From NCBI RefSeq assembly GCF_000328685.1, contig NC_019974.1:487001-551000 (forward strand): a stretch of 64,000 nt of DNA, given 5' to 3'. The notes under the pieces are model-generated. The model ran no database searches. It saw nothing but the letters and a program-made list of their open reading frames with translations, and was not told the DNA's origin. The translations under genes were made by a program, and so were the position numbers. Below are positions 1 to 8,892 of the stretch, piece by piece. The first letter of the stretch is position 1; each line of letters begins with the position of its first letter. The stretch is from Natronococcus occultus SP4. GTDB taxonomy: Archaea > Halobacteriota > Halobacteria > Halobacteriales > Natrialbaceae.

Positions 1-1
1 C

Positions 2-874
2 GCGGACGTCCGGGAGCACCACGACGTTCACCTGATGGCGACGGTTGCCGACGCCGAGACCGGGCTCCCCGTTCCGACGTCGGTCGAGACGACGGTCCGA
101 GGCCCCGAGGAGCGAATCGACGGGCGCGCCCTGTGGCCGATGCTCTCCCAGCGGATGGGGTTTCACTACGGCGACAACGTTCCGCTGGGCGGGGACGGCC
201 CCCGTACCGTGACGGTCAAGATCGACCCGGCGGACGTCGAGGCGACCGGTGGACTCGCCGATCGACTCGAAACCGCCCGGACCGTCGACGTCGAGTTCGA
301 GTACGCGGCCGAGGAGATCGAGTCGCTCGAGCGGCGACTGATCGACGAGGACGAGGGGCGAGGCGAGGCCGGGGCGGTCGAGCCGATGGCCCACGACCAC
401 GGATCGGAGAGCGGCCACGACCACGAGTCGGGGAACGGCCACGGCCAACACGAGAACCACGACGACCACGGAGACGCTCGAGAACCGATCCTCGAGGACG
501 CCGTCGACGCGTGGCTCGGCACCGCCCGCAGCGGGGATCTCGAGTTCGGCATCGGCCTCGACGACTCGGACGGCGACGAGATCGCCGTGGTCGTGAGCGT
601 GCACACTCGGCACAACGAGTTCCCGGTTCCGTTCGCGGGACTGTCGGTCGCCCCGGTTCGGGACGGGTCGCCCGGGGAGACGACGGCGCTCACGGAGCGA
701 CTCGACGCCGAACTGGGTCACCACTACGGCGCCGTCCTCGAGCGCGAGCGGCTCGAGGCGACGGCGGAGCTGGCAGTGGTCCTCGACGCGACGCCACAGC
801 TCTCACGTCACGAGGGGTACGAGACGGCGTTTTTCGACCGCGAACCCGCGACGCTGGCGATCGACCTCGAGTAG
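2..874 (+). CDS. P19-like/DUF7350-type iron-transport-associated protein, 5' end outside window
   Basis: The reading frame is open from base 2, and the residues before the first internal Met (HHDVHLMATV followed by DAETGLPVP) already belong to the conserved domain, so the true start lies upstream. The 290 visible residues carry two domains of the haloarchaeal P19/Tpd-like type. These are secreted copper- or iron-binding proteins that assist ferrous iron uptake. The two halves are joined by a His/Asp-rich linker at about window residues 128-155 (repeated HDHGSE- and HENHDDHG-like runs) that could bind metal. A His pair (GHHYGAVL) lies near the C-terminus. The DUF2243 gene follows convergently after 23 bp. 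Family assignment is by motif memory; the role in iron uptake is inferred. Confidence 0.6.
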   Translation, partial: ADVREHHDVHLMATVADAETGLPVPTSVETTVRGPEERIDGRALWPMLSQRMGFHYGDNVPLGGDGPRTVTVKIDPADVEATGGLADRLETARTVDVEFEYAAEEIESLERRLIDEDEGRGEAGAVEPMAHDHGSESGHDHESGNGHGQHENHDDHGDAREPILEDAVDAWLGTARSGDLEFGIGLDDSDGDEIAVVVSVHTRHNEFPVPFAGLSVAPVRDGSPGETTALTERLDAELGHHYGAVLERERLEATAELAVVLDATPQLSRHEGYETAFFDREPATLAIDLE

Positions 875-897
875 CGAGCCGAGCAAAGCGCGCTCTC

Positions 898-1383
898 TCA
901 GTCGCTCCGGGCCGTGTGGCCGTCGGCGAACCGGAGCACGAGGAGTCCGACGGCGAGCATGAGCACGCTCACCGCGAGCCAGTGGGGGTTCCAGGCTTCC
1001 GTGCCGTGGACGACGTTGTGAAGATCGAGGACGTAGTGGCTGACGACGCCGTCGAAGACGTTGAACGCGCCCGCGCCGACGACGATCGCACCGACGAGGT
1101 ACGTCGTCGAGAGCCGGACGTCGGTGCCGTTGACGAGCCGCCAGGTGAGGCCGAGCCCGACGCCCATAACCCCGAGCATGGCAAACAGGAACAGCCCGTC
1201 GAACATGACGTTCGTGCGCATCCCGTCGAGGCTGTACGGATCGTAGATTCCCGACAGCAGGTGGTGAGTCTGCAGGGTGAGATGGAAGATCACGACGTCG
1301 ATAACCGCACCGAACCCGAACCCGGTCGTTCCGCCCGCGAGCAGGACGCGCCGCGAGCTCGCGGCTCCGGAAGCAGTCGTCAT
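898..1383 (-). CDS. DUF2243 domain membrane protein
   Basis: This 161-residue protein has four predicted membrane segments (about residues 12-38, 62-86, 92-120 and 134-152). It carries the DUF2243 signature: a Gly-rich first helix ending FGAVIDVVIFH, then LQTHHLLSG, and later NVFDGVVSHYVLDLHNV with several conserved His. Function is unknown. The His-rich membrane face suggests metal or haem binding, and such genes often sit near cytochrome or metal-handling genes, which fits the P19-like neighbour. The ATG start has no competing upstream start in the short gap. Confidence 0.8.
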   Translation of the reverse strand: MTTASGAASSRRVLLAGGTTGFGFGAVIDVVIFHLTLQTHHLLSGIYDPYSLDGMRTNVMFDGLFLFAMLGVMGVGLGLTWRLVNGTDVRLSTTYLVGAIVVGAGAFNVFDGVVSHYVLDLHNVVHGTEAWNPHWLAVSVLMLAVGLLVLRFADGHTARSD

Positions 1384-1429
1384 ACGGAACCCTCGACGAG
1401 CGCGGGCAAAAGCGACCTGCCGACGACTG

Positions 1430-1702
1430 CTACGTCCCTGACGACGCGTGCGCCCGGTCGCCGACGTCAGCGACCCGCTCGGCGACCTCGATCAGCGAGA
1501 ACCAGGTGTTCAGCGCCGCGCGGAGCGCAACGGGATCCGCGGCCTCGATCTCGATACGGACGAGGGCGTCCTCGCGATCGATCGTCGTCGCCGAGCGCTC
1601 GTCGTCGATCTCGCCGATCTCGCGGGCGACCGATTCGGCGACGATGCGGGCCCGAGCCGGCTCGTCGTACTCGAACTCGAGGGTCGCGCCGTGGGCGGAC
1701 AC
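1430..1702 (-). CDS. pcc1: KEOPS complex subunit Pcc1
   Basis: This 90-residue protein matches Pcc1, the small dimerising subunit of KEOPS, which makes the universal tRNA N6-threonylcarbamoyladenosine (t6A37) with Kae1, Bud32 and Cgi121. The visible signature is an N-terminal beta strand with EFEYDEPARARIVAES, a middle DREDALVRIEIEA and a C-terminal helix ALRAALNTWFSLIEVA. The start is GTG, 6 bp after the rpoP stop, so it is probably translated from the eL43-rpoP-pcc1 mRNA. This gene order is common in Halobacteria. Confidence 0.9.
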   Translation of the reverse strand: MSAHGATLEFEYDEPARARIVAESVAREIGEIDDERSATTIDREDALVRIEIEAADPVALRAALNTWFSLIEVAERVADVGDRAHASSGT

Positions 1703-1708
1703 GGTGCG

Positions 1709-1843
1709 CTATCGGACGTCGACTTCCTTGACGTCGCGGCTGCGTTCCTTCAGGAGGACGCGGTGACCGCAGTAGGGACACCGTACGCCGCCGTACTCGT
1801 CGAGCTGGACGTCGCGTTTACAGCGGGAACACTTGTAGCTCAT
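1709..1843 (-). CDS. rpoP: DNA-directed RNA polymerase subunit P (Rpo12)
   Basis: This 44-residue gene encodes [14 protein letters not shown], a short linker, then [16 protein letters not shown]. It is the archaeal Rpo12/RpoP, equivalent to eukaryotic Rpb12, which binds one zinc through two CxxC pairs (C5/C8 and C22/C25) and helps assemble the Rpo3-Rpo10-Rpo11-Rpo12 platform. The length is normal for the family. It lies 20 bp after eL43 and 6 bp before pcc1, so the three form an operon. All four cysteines are intact, in contrast to the upstream eL43 gene. Confidence 0.95.
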   Translation of the reverse strand: MSYKCSRCKRDVQLDEYGGVRCPYCGHRVLLKERSRDVKEVDVR

Positions 1844-1863
1844 GCGTAGGGAGTGAGAGAGCG

Positions 1864-2121
1864 TTATTCGTCCTCGGCCAGCGCAGCGCGGATCGAGCGC
1901 TGGACGGTGCGACCTGCGGGGGTCTCCGGCCGGTAGGCACCGCCCGTGAAGACCTCGCCGGTCTCTTCGTTCTTCCAGATACCGGTGCCGACGCGGGTGA
2001 CGCTGTCCCCGTCGACCTCGGCGTTTTCCATGTCGTCTTCGATCTCGCTGACGCGGCGTCGAGCGACGCGACCGTAGCGTGCGCCAAAACGGCCCGCGCT
2101 GCCGACTTCTTGATTACCCAT
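1864..2121 (-). CDS. rpl37ae: Large-subunit ribosomal protein eL43 (L37Ae), zinc-ligand-free form
   Basis: This 85-residue ribosomal protein has the conserved N-terminal block [19 protein letters not shown] that contacts 23S rRNA, the central RVGTGIW strand, and the C-terminal block [16 protein letters not shown] then RSIRAAL. Family members normally fold around a C4 zinc ribbon, and the Haloarcula ribosome version has CxxC...CxxC. Here every cysteine is missing: the first pair is replaced by an acidic DGDSVTR-like stretch and the second by KNEETGEV. Length is close to normal, so this is substitution rather than truncation. It is first in the eL43-rpoP-pcc1 operon. Confidence 0.92.
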   Translation of the reverse strand: MGNQEVGSAGRFGARYGRVARRRVSEIEDDMENAEVDGDSVTRVGTGIWKNEETGEVFTGGAYRPETPAGRTVQRSIRAALAEDE

Positions 2122-2169
2122 AGTATCGCTACCTATCGCTACTGGATTCTTAAACCTGTTGAGTCACGG

Positions 2170-2376
2170 CTACTCGTTTGCGGCGCGTTCGGCGACGGGT
2201 CCGGCAAGCAGCTCCCGAAAGACGAGCGCGAGTGCGGCGAACGGGCCGGCCGAAACGAGCGGTGCGGCGAGCAACCACGTTCCGATTCCCGAGACCGCGA
2301 TCAGCGTCTGGAACGCGACGCCACTTACCGCAAGCAGCGGGATCGCAGCCAGGATCGCGTCGGCTCGCTCGAGCAT
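2170..2376 (-). CDS. Small two-helix membrane protein
   Basis: This 68-residue hydrophobic protein has two predicted membrane helices (about residues 8-32 and 35-58) joined by a short turn. No family is recognised. An AT-rich patch (TAATTAGATATAATTA on the coding strand) lies just upstream of the start, but it is closer than a TATA box usually sits, so the transcription start is unclear. Codon pattern and position between real genes support it being a gene. Confidence 0.6.
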   Translation of the reverse strand: MLERADAILAAIPLLAVSGVAFQTLIAVSGIGTWLLAAPLVSAGPFAALALVFRELLAGPVAERAANE

Positions 2377-2602
2377 GGCTAATTATATCTAATTACACCC
2401 GGCCGGAAAAGGGACTGACAACCAGCAGCGTCTGTCGCTTCCATCGATTCCGGACAGTATTTGCCCGCTCGAGCGGTTCGTCTCCATTCGCTCGATCCGA
2501 ACGGCAACGAAGCGGAATTTTCGGTCAGCGGTAGTCCGAAAGAACGACACTCAGGACCGACTGTAACCATGTATTACGGTTTCTGCCCGCGTTCGGTCGC
2601 GT

Positions 2603-5600
2603 ATGCGGCGACGGCGATATCTCGCTGCCGGGGGAAGTCTGGCGGCAACGCTCACGGGCGGTGTGGCAGCGCTCGAATGGGGGGTCACGAGCCGGGTGGG
2701 AAGCGCCCTCGAGGACGACGGGCAGGTCGGCGTTCGGATCCTGGAGACGAACGCGCCGGTCGAGGGCGGGACGCTGCTCGAGGTGACCGTCGAACTCGAG
2801 AACGCCGGCACCGAGTCGGCGAGACCGACCGTCGAGAGCTTCGTCGACGGCGATCGTCACTCGGCAGTCACGACGACGGTCGACGCCAGCGATACCGCGA
2901 CAGTCGATCTCGGCGGCTACCGAACCGCCCCGGTCGAAGCGGACGAGCGGATCTCCGTACGGGCCGAGACCGAGGACGACGCGGACGAGCGGGCGGTCGA
3001 CGTGCTCGCGGTCCCGGAGCTCGATCCCGGAGGGATCGAGCCGGATCCGGAGATTGCGATTCGACCGGGGACGACGGTTCTCTTCGAGGTCGAATCCGAC
3101 GCGCTCGGCGAGTACGGCGGCCGAACGCAGTGGTTCGTCGACGGCGAGTACGTCGGGTGGTCGATGGGGCCCTGGTACAGCGCGTACTACAGCCACCGAG
3201 GTGTAGACTACTGGCAGCAGACGTTCGAGTCGCCGGGCACTCGCGAGGTTACCGCAGCCGTCGGTGACGACGACGAGACGTCCCGGGCGACGTGGACGGT
3301 CGAGGTGACGGAGATCGGAACCGCAGCCCCGTCCCTCGATGAGCACCGACCGACCGAGGAGTCGCTTGAAGTGGTTCGCGGCGAACCGACGGAACTCGAA
3401 CTGGACGTGAGCCAGCCGGACGGCGCCCTCGAGCGCGTCGTTTGGTGGCTCGGTCACTCGGACACTGTCCTGGACACGACCGACGTCAGCGGAACCGAAG
3501 ACACGACGTCGATCGGCCTCGCGGGAGGCTGCTACGCCTGCCCGATCGTCGTCTGGGTGATCGGCGAGGACGGGGCCGTCGCGTCCGAGAATCCGTGGGT
3601 AATCGACGAGGTCGGCGACCCCGACGACACCCTGGACGTGACGATCACCGAGACGAACGACCCCATCGACGCGGGCGAGGTGCTCGAGGTGACTGCCGAC
3701 GTCGAGAACGCGACCGCCGACGAGCGATCGGGGGAGGCGGACCTGATCGTCGGTCACGACCCGGAGCTGGTCGACAGTCAGTCGCTGACGGTCGACGGCG
3801 GAGGCACCGAGACGGTCGACCTGGAGTTCGAGACCGCCGTGGTTCGCCGAACCCAGACGTTCCCTGCACGGGTCGAAGTCGAGGACGTCGCCGACGAACG
3901 GACGGTCGAGGTGGTCGGAACCGAGGACGTCGCGCTCGACGTGACGATCGCCGAGACCAACGCGCCGGTCCGAACGGGGGAGTTCCTCGAGGTGGTCGCC
4001 GAACTCGAGAACGCCCACGATTCCGAACGTCACTCCGAGGTGCAACTCGTCGTCGGCCACGATCCGGACGTGGTCGAGACGAGGGTCGTCTCGGTGGAGC
4101 CGGGCGCGACAGAGACGATCACGATGGGGTACGAGACGGCCGTCGTCGAGCGAGAGCAGGAGTTCCCCGTGCGAGTCGAGACCGACGGCGACGCGGACGA
4201 AATCCCGGTGTTCGTCTACGTCGACGAGCCGCCCGTTCTCGTGAGCGTTTCCGAGACGAACGATCCGGTTGCCGCGGGCGAGTTCCTCGAGGTCACCGTG
4301 GAGCTCGAGAATACCGCGGATTCGGAAACGACGCGGGAGATCGACCTCGTCGTGGGCCACGACCCGCAGCTCGTCGATTCCCGCTCGGTGACGGTCGACG
4401 GCGGGGCGACCGAGACGATCACGCTGGGGTACGAAACCGCGCTCGTCCGGCGAACTCAGGAGTTCCCCATCCGCGTTGCGAGCGACGGCGACGCGGCCGT
4501 TCGCGACGTCGAGGTTATCGGAACGGACGACGCTGCCGTCGACGTGACGATCACGGGGAGCAACGATCCCGTCGACGCGGGCGAGGTGCTCGAGGTGACC
4601 GCTGACGTCGAGAACGAGGGCGAGGGCGCGGTCACGCAGGACCTCGAGTTCATCGTCGGCCACGATCCGACGGCCGTGGACACCGCGTCCGTGCGGATCG
4701 AGCCCGGGGAAACCGAAACGGTCGAGCTAGATTTCGAGACGGCACCCGTCGAGAACGACCAGGAGTTTCCGGTGCGCGTCGAGAGCTCCGTCACCGCGGA
4801 CGAGCGAACGGTCCTCGTCCGCGGCGTCGCCGACGGGGAAGTCGAGATCGAGTTCGTCGATTGTACGGAGGCTGCGGTCGCCGGCAGCTTCGAGGACGGC
4901 GACGACCTAACTGCGGAGACGCTCTTCGTGGATTCGGCCGGCGTCGGGAACGCACACTGGGGGATCACGGTCGGCGACGATGTCGACGCGCCGTTTTCGG
5001 GGACGGTCCGCGTCCGGGTCGGCGAGGAGAACCGAGTCGTCGACCGAACCGACGACGAACTCGTCCTCGAGCTGGCGTCGGCCGGATTCGGTTCGACCAT
5101 CGGCTCGATCATCGTCAACTGGTTCGATCCGGACGAACGTCGCGAATCCAACCCGCTCGACTGCATGGACGAGCGCCGACCCGATCGGCCGACGATCTCC
5201 CTCGAGGACGTCGAAGCCGTCACCGCCGACCGCTATGCCGTGACGTTCGGCTACGAGAACCCGAACGCCCTCGGGCTGGCGGGCGGGGCGTTCGTCGAGG
5301 GAACGACGCCGGACGAGCCGCCCACGCTCGAACCCGGGGAGGGCTCGTTTCGCGTCGAGTGGACACCGGAGACCGACGCGGAGCGTCTCGTCTGGGAGGT
5401 CGGCCTCGAGCGGTACCTCTACGACGAGTCGCTCCGGGCAGAGACGGAGCCCGCCGGGGAGTACCCCGCTCTCGAGCCGGCGACGTTTACGATACCGACG
5501 CTTGACGTGACCGACCCGGTTCCGGCTGGGGAGGTGCTCGAGGCGACGGCCGAGGTCGAAAACGTCGGCGACGAGGCCGGCGAGACCGTCGTCCAGCTGG

Positions 5601-5956
5601 ATACGGACCTGCAGCAGGGTCTCGATACCCGGTCCGTTTCGCTCGCTCCGACTGAGTCCGAGTCCGTCACGCTGACGTACCGAACGGGACGGGAAGACGT
5701 CGGCGAACGAACCGTTACCGCGAGCATCGACGACGACAGCGCGTCGGTTCGGGTTACCGTAGCCGACCCCGAACCGGAGGAACCCGACGACGAGCCGCCG
5801 GACGAGGATCCTCCGGTCGACCCGCCCGAGGAGGGACCGGACGAAGCCCCTGCGGAGGACGCTCCGGACGACCAGCCGGCGGAGTCGGCGGCAGAGGAAG
5901 CCGAACAGGACCCCGACGATCGACCGCCGGCAGAATCGTCCGAGGAGGGGGCCTGA
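2603..5956 (+). CDS. Large secreted CARDB-like repeat protein
   Basis: This 1117-residue protein starts with an Arg-rich, Tat-like leader (MRRRRYLAAGGSLA, then a hydrophobic stretch) without a lipobox Cys. CARDB-like beta-sandwich units follow: one near residue 43, four tandem units starting near 346, 447, 547 and 648 with a spacing of 100-101 residues, and one near 969. Each unit has an (E)TNDPVDAGEVLEVTA-type strand, a VVGHDP loop, a GGTETV-type strand and an EFPVRVE strand. A CYAC pair occurs near residue 310. Residues 1053-1117 form a Pro/Glu/Asp tail that could span the S-layer. CARDB domains are associated with cell-surface adhesion; the ligand is unknown. It stands alone, with its own weak TATA (GTATTACGG) about 30 nt upstream. 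Confidence 0.75.
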   Translation: MRRRRYLAAGGSLAATLTGGVAALEWGVTSRVGSALEDDGQVGVRILETNAPVEGGTLLEVTVELENAGTESARPTVESFVDGDRHSAVTTTVDASDTATVDLGGYRTAPVEADERISVRAETEDDADERAVDVLAVPELDPGGIEPDPEIAIRPGTTVLFEVESDALGEYGGRTQWFVDGEYVGWSMGPWYSAYYSHRGVDYWQQTFESPGTREVTAAVGDDDETSRATWTVEVTEIGTAAPSLDEHRPTEESLEVVRGEPTELELDVSQPDGALERVVWWLGHSDTVLDTTDVSGTEDTTSIGLAGGCYACPIVVWVIGEDGAVASENPWVIDEVGDPDDTLDVTITETNDPIDAGEVLEVTADVENATADERSGEADLIVGHDPELVDSQSLTVDGGGTETVDLEFETAVVRRTQTFPARVEVEDVADERTVEVVGTEDVALDVTIAETNAPVRTGEFLEVVAELENAHDSERHSEVQLVVGHDPDVVETRVVSVEPGATETITMGYETAVVEREQEFPVRVETDGDADEIPVFVYVDEPPVLVSVSETNDPVAAGEFLEVTVELENTADSETTREIDLVVGHDPQLVDSRSVTVDGGATETITLGYETALVRRTQEFPIRVASDGDAAVRDVEVIGTDDAAVDVTITGSNDPVDAGEVLEVTADVENEGEGAVTQDLEFIVGHDPTAVDTASVRIEPGETETVELDFETAPVENDQEFPVRVESSVTADERTVLVRGVADGEVEIEFVDCTEAAVAGSFEDGDDLTAETLFVDSAGVGNAHWGITVGDDVDAPFSGTVRVRVGEENRVVDRTDDELVLELASAGFGSTIGSIIVNWFDPDERRESNPLDCMDERRPDRPTISLEDVEAVTADRYAVTFGYENPNALGLAGGAFVEGTTPDEPPTLEPGEGSFRVEWTPETDAERLVWEVGLERYLYDESLRAETEPAGEYPALEPATFTIPTLDVTDPVPAGEVLEATAEVENVGDEAGETVVQLDTDLQQGLDTRSVSLAPTESESVTLTYRTGREDVGERTVTASIDDDSASVRVTVADPEPEEPDDEPPDEDPPVDPPEEGPDEAPAEDAPDDQPAESAAEEAEQDPDDRPPAESSEEGA

Positions 5957-6038
5957 AGACTGATCTCCTCTCACGCCTGCAGTCGCGGGATTTCGCGCTG
6001 CATCCGCCATTCCTTCCAGTCTCCGCGAGGCGTCGCTC

Positions 6039-6767
6039 CTACTGGAACTCCGCGTCGGTCAGCACGTCGTTGAGGTCGTCGCGGATCCGTTCGCCCAGCT
6101 CCCGGTTCGGCGCGGTCGTGACGACCCGGTTCTCTTGAACGCTCGAGCCGTCCCGGATGAGCATCCGCACGTTACCCCCGTCGTCGGCGCGGGTCACCTT
6201 CGCTCGCAGCCCCGACTGCGAGCCCTTCCCGCCCGCGTCGATCGGCCCCGGAATGACCTTCTTGACGTGAGGGTGGCCCGCGACGGTCTGGATCGCCCGC
6301 ATCCCGGTGCGGCCGCCGATTAGCGTCGAGTGGCTGCCGCCGATCTTCTCGGCGGGCGGGGTCTCGACGACCTCGAGCGCACGATTCCCGCGCCGTTCGA
6401 GGACGTCAGCGACGGGATCCTCGTCGTCGACTCGGTAGAAGGAGTGGTGGACGTCGCGTCTGACCGCGCGAACGACGTCTCGCTCGCCGCTGGCGTAGAC
6501 CTCGTCGGGACGCTTGCGTCGGATCTCGTCGGCCAGCAGCCCCGCGAAGTTCCGCAGCTCGACGACCTCGTTCTCGCCGTCCTCCGGCGTGGTGGTGATC
6601 GTCGTCTCGGCGATCACGGGGTCGTCCGCGTCCTCGTCGGCCAGCATCGTCAGCGTCGCCCGCTCGCGACCCGCCTCTAGCACGATCGCCGCCGTGTTCT
6701 CCTCCCGACAGCGCAGACAGAAGTCGCCGGGTTTCTCGAGGGACGAGCCACAGTGGCGACACTCCAT
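6039..6767 (-). CDS. DUF2103 predicted metal-binding protein
   Basis: This 242-residue protein begins with a zinc ribbon (CRHCG at the N-terminus and CLRCRE near residues 17-22). Its C-terminal part carries the DUF2103 signature HSTLIGGRTGMRAIQTV, then HVKKVIPGPIDAGGKG and KVTRADDGGNVRML. The biochemical role is unknown; the archaeal distribution and KH-like basic C-terminal block suggest RNA binding, which is inference. It is the last gene of a minus-strand run that includes truD and pth2. Confidence 0.75.
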   Translation of the reverse strand: MECRHCGSSLEKPGDFCLRCREENTAAIVLEAGRERATLTMLADEDADDPVIAETTITTTPEDGENEVVELRNFAGLLADEIRRKRPDEVYASGERDVVRAVRRDVHHSFYRVDDEDPVADVLERRGNRALEVVETPPAEKIGGSHSTLIGGRTGMRAIQTVAGHPHVKKVIPGPIDAGGKGSQSGLRAKVTRADDGGNVRMLIRDGSSVQENRVVTTAPNRELGERIRDDLNDVLTDAEFQ

Positions 6768-6816
6768 ACCGCGTGGTTCGAGGGGCGCGTGTAAAACGGC
6801 CGTGTTTTCGCTCGCC

Positions 6817-7086
6817 CTACACGTCCGGGTCGTCGACGAGCTCGAGTCCGCGGCGGTCGGCGACGGTCCGCAAGATCGACTGCGCCTCCTCGTCGGTGAC
6901 GTCGTCGACGAGACAGTCGACGAACCCGGCGAGGAGCTCGGGTTTGACCCGGAGGTCGACGTACTCGACCTGCCCGCCGGCGACGATGACGTCGACGTCC
7001 CACTCGCCCGCTGCGGGATCGGTCATTCTCACGTCGGCCCACTCTCCCGTCGGCTCGTCCGGCGTCGTGAACACTTCGTTTGGCAT
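6817..7086 (-). CDS. Conserved small haloarchaeal protein of unknown function
   Basis: This is an 89-residue acidic soluble protein with no family I can name. It opens MPNEVFTTPDEPTGEW and has a beta-rich middle (WDVDVIVAGGQVEYVDLRV) followed by a helix ending AQSILRTVADRRGLEL. It sits 49 bp upstream of the DUF2103 gene and 104 bp downstream of truD on the same strand, so co-transcription is likely. There are no cysteines, signal peptide or membrane segments. Confidence 0.65.
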   Translation of the reverse strand: MPNEVFTTPDEPTGEWADVRMTDPAAGEWDVDVIVAGGQVEYVDLRVKPELLAGFVDCLVDDVTDEEAQSILRTVADRRGLELVDDPDV

Positions 7087-7190
7087 ATCAGACGGCTAGA
7101 ACGCGTTCAGCGAGGATAACTCTCTCGCCCGGACGACCGTCGACCGGTCGTGACTAACCGTCGATCCGACGGCCGCGACCGCGGAACGGA

Positions 7191-8603
7191 TCAGCCGAGG
7201 TCGATCGGATCGACCTTCAGGTACTCCCGCGCGACGACGGTCGCGTACGACCCCTTCGGCAGAGCGAAGGAGATCGTCAGCGGCTCGCGGTCGAGTTCAA
7301 GCGCCGTCCGGACGAGGACGGCCCGACGCGTGCCCGTCGAGTGGAACTCGCCGGGGAGATCGAAGTCCTCGGGTGCGAGCTCGAGGTCCGCGAGGACGTC
7401 GCGTTCGATCTCGCCTTGCTCGCCGTCGGCCAGCTCGGTCTCGGTGCCGACAAGCGGCGCGGTGACGAAGGCGCGGCCGCGCTCGCAGTGGCGTGTGACG
7501 GAGTCGACCCGGCGCTCGTCGACCCGCTGGAGGCGATCGGTGTCGGGCAGGACGAGCCCTTCGGGGGCGTCCGAATCCGCGAAACAGACGACATCGCCGG
7601 CGACGGGGCGGTCGAACGGGAGCCCGCGCTCGAGGCGCTCGCTCAGCATCCGGTTGAAGGCGTACGACTGGGCGGCGTGGACGAACAGCCGCTGGAGGTT
7701 CGAGGGGACCCGCTCGAGGGCCGCGCGGAACTCCTCGGGACCGGGCTCCTCATCGAGTTCGGCCAGCGCGTGACACATCGAGCGCTCGTAGCGCAGGCGG
7801 TTGGGAATCCGCTCGAGGGCCTCCTGCCAGTCTCCCGGGTCGCGTCGCTCCCCGCTCGAAGAATCCGAACTCCGTCGGAGTTCGCGGTCGACGAAGGCAC
7901 GAGCCTCCTGTGTCCCCTCGGGCTCCGCGTCGGTCGGGTTCCCCAGGTACGCCATCACGGCTCCCTCCCAGTTCCCGCGGACGATCTCGAGGCCCACTTT
8001 GTGGGTGACCGGGCGACGGCTGCCGAAGCGCTGTTGGCCGAAGAAGTTGGGGACGCCGATCGGCGTTTCCTTTCCGTCGCCCTCCTCTCCGCCCCGTCGG
8101 CGATCGAGCCCGCCGAACTCGCGGAGCGCGTCGGTGATCGGCTCGGCGTTCCCGGGCCGATCGGGGTCGGCGACGACGATCTCGAAGGCGTTGCCCGCCA
8201 GATCCCCGAACTCGAGGTTCCGTCCCGCCCGACCAAGCACCTCGAGATCGGCGCCGTCGACGTCGGGCAACTCCTCGGGCTCGGCGCCGTAGACCGAGAA
8301 CAGCTGCGTGGTCACGGCGTACTTGTCCTTCGTGCCGGCCCAGTTCACTCGCTCCCGGGAGATTCCCAGGGCGTCGGAGAGCCTGGAAGCGAAGTCGTTG
8401 GTGTCCCACCCCCGAAGCGTCGCCCGGAACACGAGGTGGGGGTAGGCGTCGGTCGAGGACTCGAGGGGCTCGGTCCCGAAGCGCTCGAGCTCGCGCACGC
8501 GAAAGTGGGCGTCCTCGGTGCGGAGGCGGCCGCCGACGCCGTCGGCGTCGCTGACGTAGTGGTCGATCCCGACGGCCTGCTCTGTAGGATGGGCTGGGCG
8601 CAT
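7191..8603 (-). CDS. truD: tRNA pseudouridine(13) synthase TruD
   Basis: This 470-residue TruD-family enzyme isomerises U13 (and in archaea related positions) of tRNA to pseudouridine. The catalytic motif [12 protein letters not shown] places the catalytic Asp at residue 93. [12 protein letters not shown] and [12 protein letters not shown] are the other family signatures, and the C-terminal [17 protein letters not shown] completes the fold. I chose the ATG at 8603 because upstream sequence in frame is low complexity and the family N-terminus begins at [19 protein letters not shown] short in-frame palindrome lies in the variable TRUD insertion domain (7866-7884). Confidence 0.93.
   Translation of the reverse strand: MRPAHPTEQAVGIDHYVSDADGVGGRLRTEDAHFRVRELERFGTEPLESSTDAYPHLVFRATLRGWDTNDFASRLSDALGISRERVNWAGTKDKYAVTTQLFSVYGAEPEELPDVDGADLEVLGRAGRNLEFGDLAGNAFEIVVADPDRPGNAEPITDALREFGGLDRRRGGEEGDGKETPIGVPNFFGQQRFGSRRPVTHKVGLEIVRGNWEGAVMAYLGNPTDAEPEGTQEARAFVDRELRRSSDSSSGERRDPGDWQEALERIPNRLRYERSMCHALAELDEEPGPEEFRAALERVPSNLQRLFVHAAQSYAFNRMLSERLERGLPFDRPVAGDVVCFADSDAPEGLVLPDTDRLQRVDERRVDSVTRHCERGRAFVTAPLVGTETELADGEQGEIERDVLADLELAPEDFDLPGEFHSTGTRRAVLVRTALELDREPLTISFALPKGSYATVVAREYLKVDPIDLG
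7866..7884. repeat. Perfect hairpin palindrome inside truD
   Basis: CGAACTCC-GTC-GGAGTTCG is a perfect 8-bp stem with a 3-nt loop. It lies in frame within a hydrophilic Arg/Ser-rich loop ([12 protein letters not shown] on the protein). The geometry resembles the hairpin inside topA at 31095. Confidence 0.6.
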
Positions 8604-8686
8604 GCTCGTTGCCAGCGGTTCGGACGCCGGCGGTAAATCGGTTCGTTCTCGGACGCTGGCGGTTCGGGTGCCGGCACCGCGGGTCG

Positions 8687-8815
8687 CTACAGCGAGACCT
8701 TCCACTCGTGGCTACAGTCGGGACACTCGAACGCCGCGGTGACGCCGTCGGCGTCGCGGTTCTTCTCGATCAGTTCCCCGAGACAGTCGCCACACGCCGG
8801 GCACCACGCGTTCAT
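8687..8815 (-). CDS. Small zinc-ribbon protein
   Basis: This 42-residue gene encodes [15 protein letters not shown], then a short linker, [14 protein letters not shown] and a stop. Two CxxC pairs form a one-zinc ribbon. It lies between truD and the esterase on the same strand, with 83 bp to truD. Such mini zinc-finger proteins are abundant and conserved in Halobacteria, mostly uncharacterised. Confidence 0.8.
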   Translation of the reverse strand: MNAWCPACGDCLGELIEKNRDADGVTAAFECPDCSHEWKVSL

Positions 8816-8892
8816 TCTGACGGAGCCTACCGAACCGACGGTGATCAACACCGGCCCCCGTTATTTTGGATCAGAGCTGCTGGTGAACGCAA

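Noticed and set aside
133-1731. 532-residue Arg-rich plus-strand frame
   Set aside because: It overlaps the P19-like, DUF2243 and pcc1 genes in another frame and has no domain-like sequence.
2525-6010. Long minus-strand open frames (712 and 367 residues) opposite the CARDB-like gene
   Set aside because: They are Arg/Asp/Leu-rich shadows created by high G+C codon bias. They have no family motifs, while the plus strand shows regular repeats and a signal sequence.
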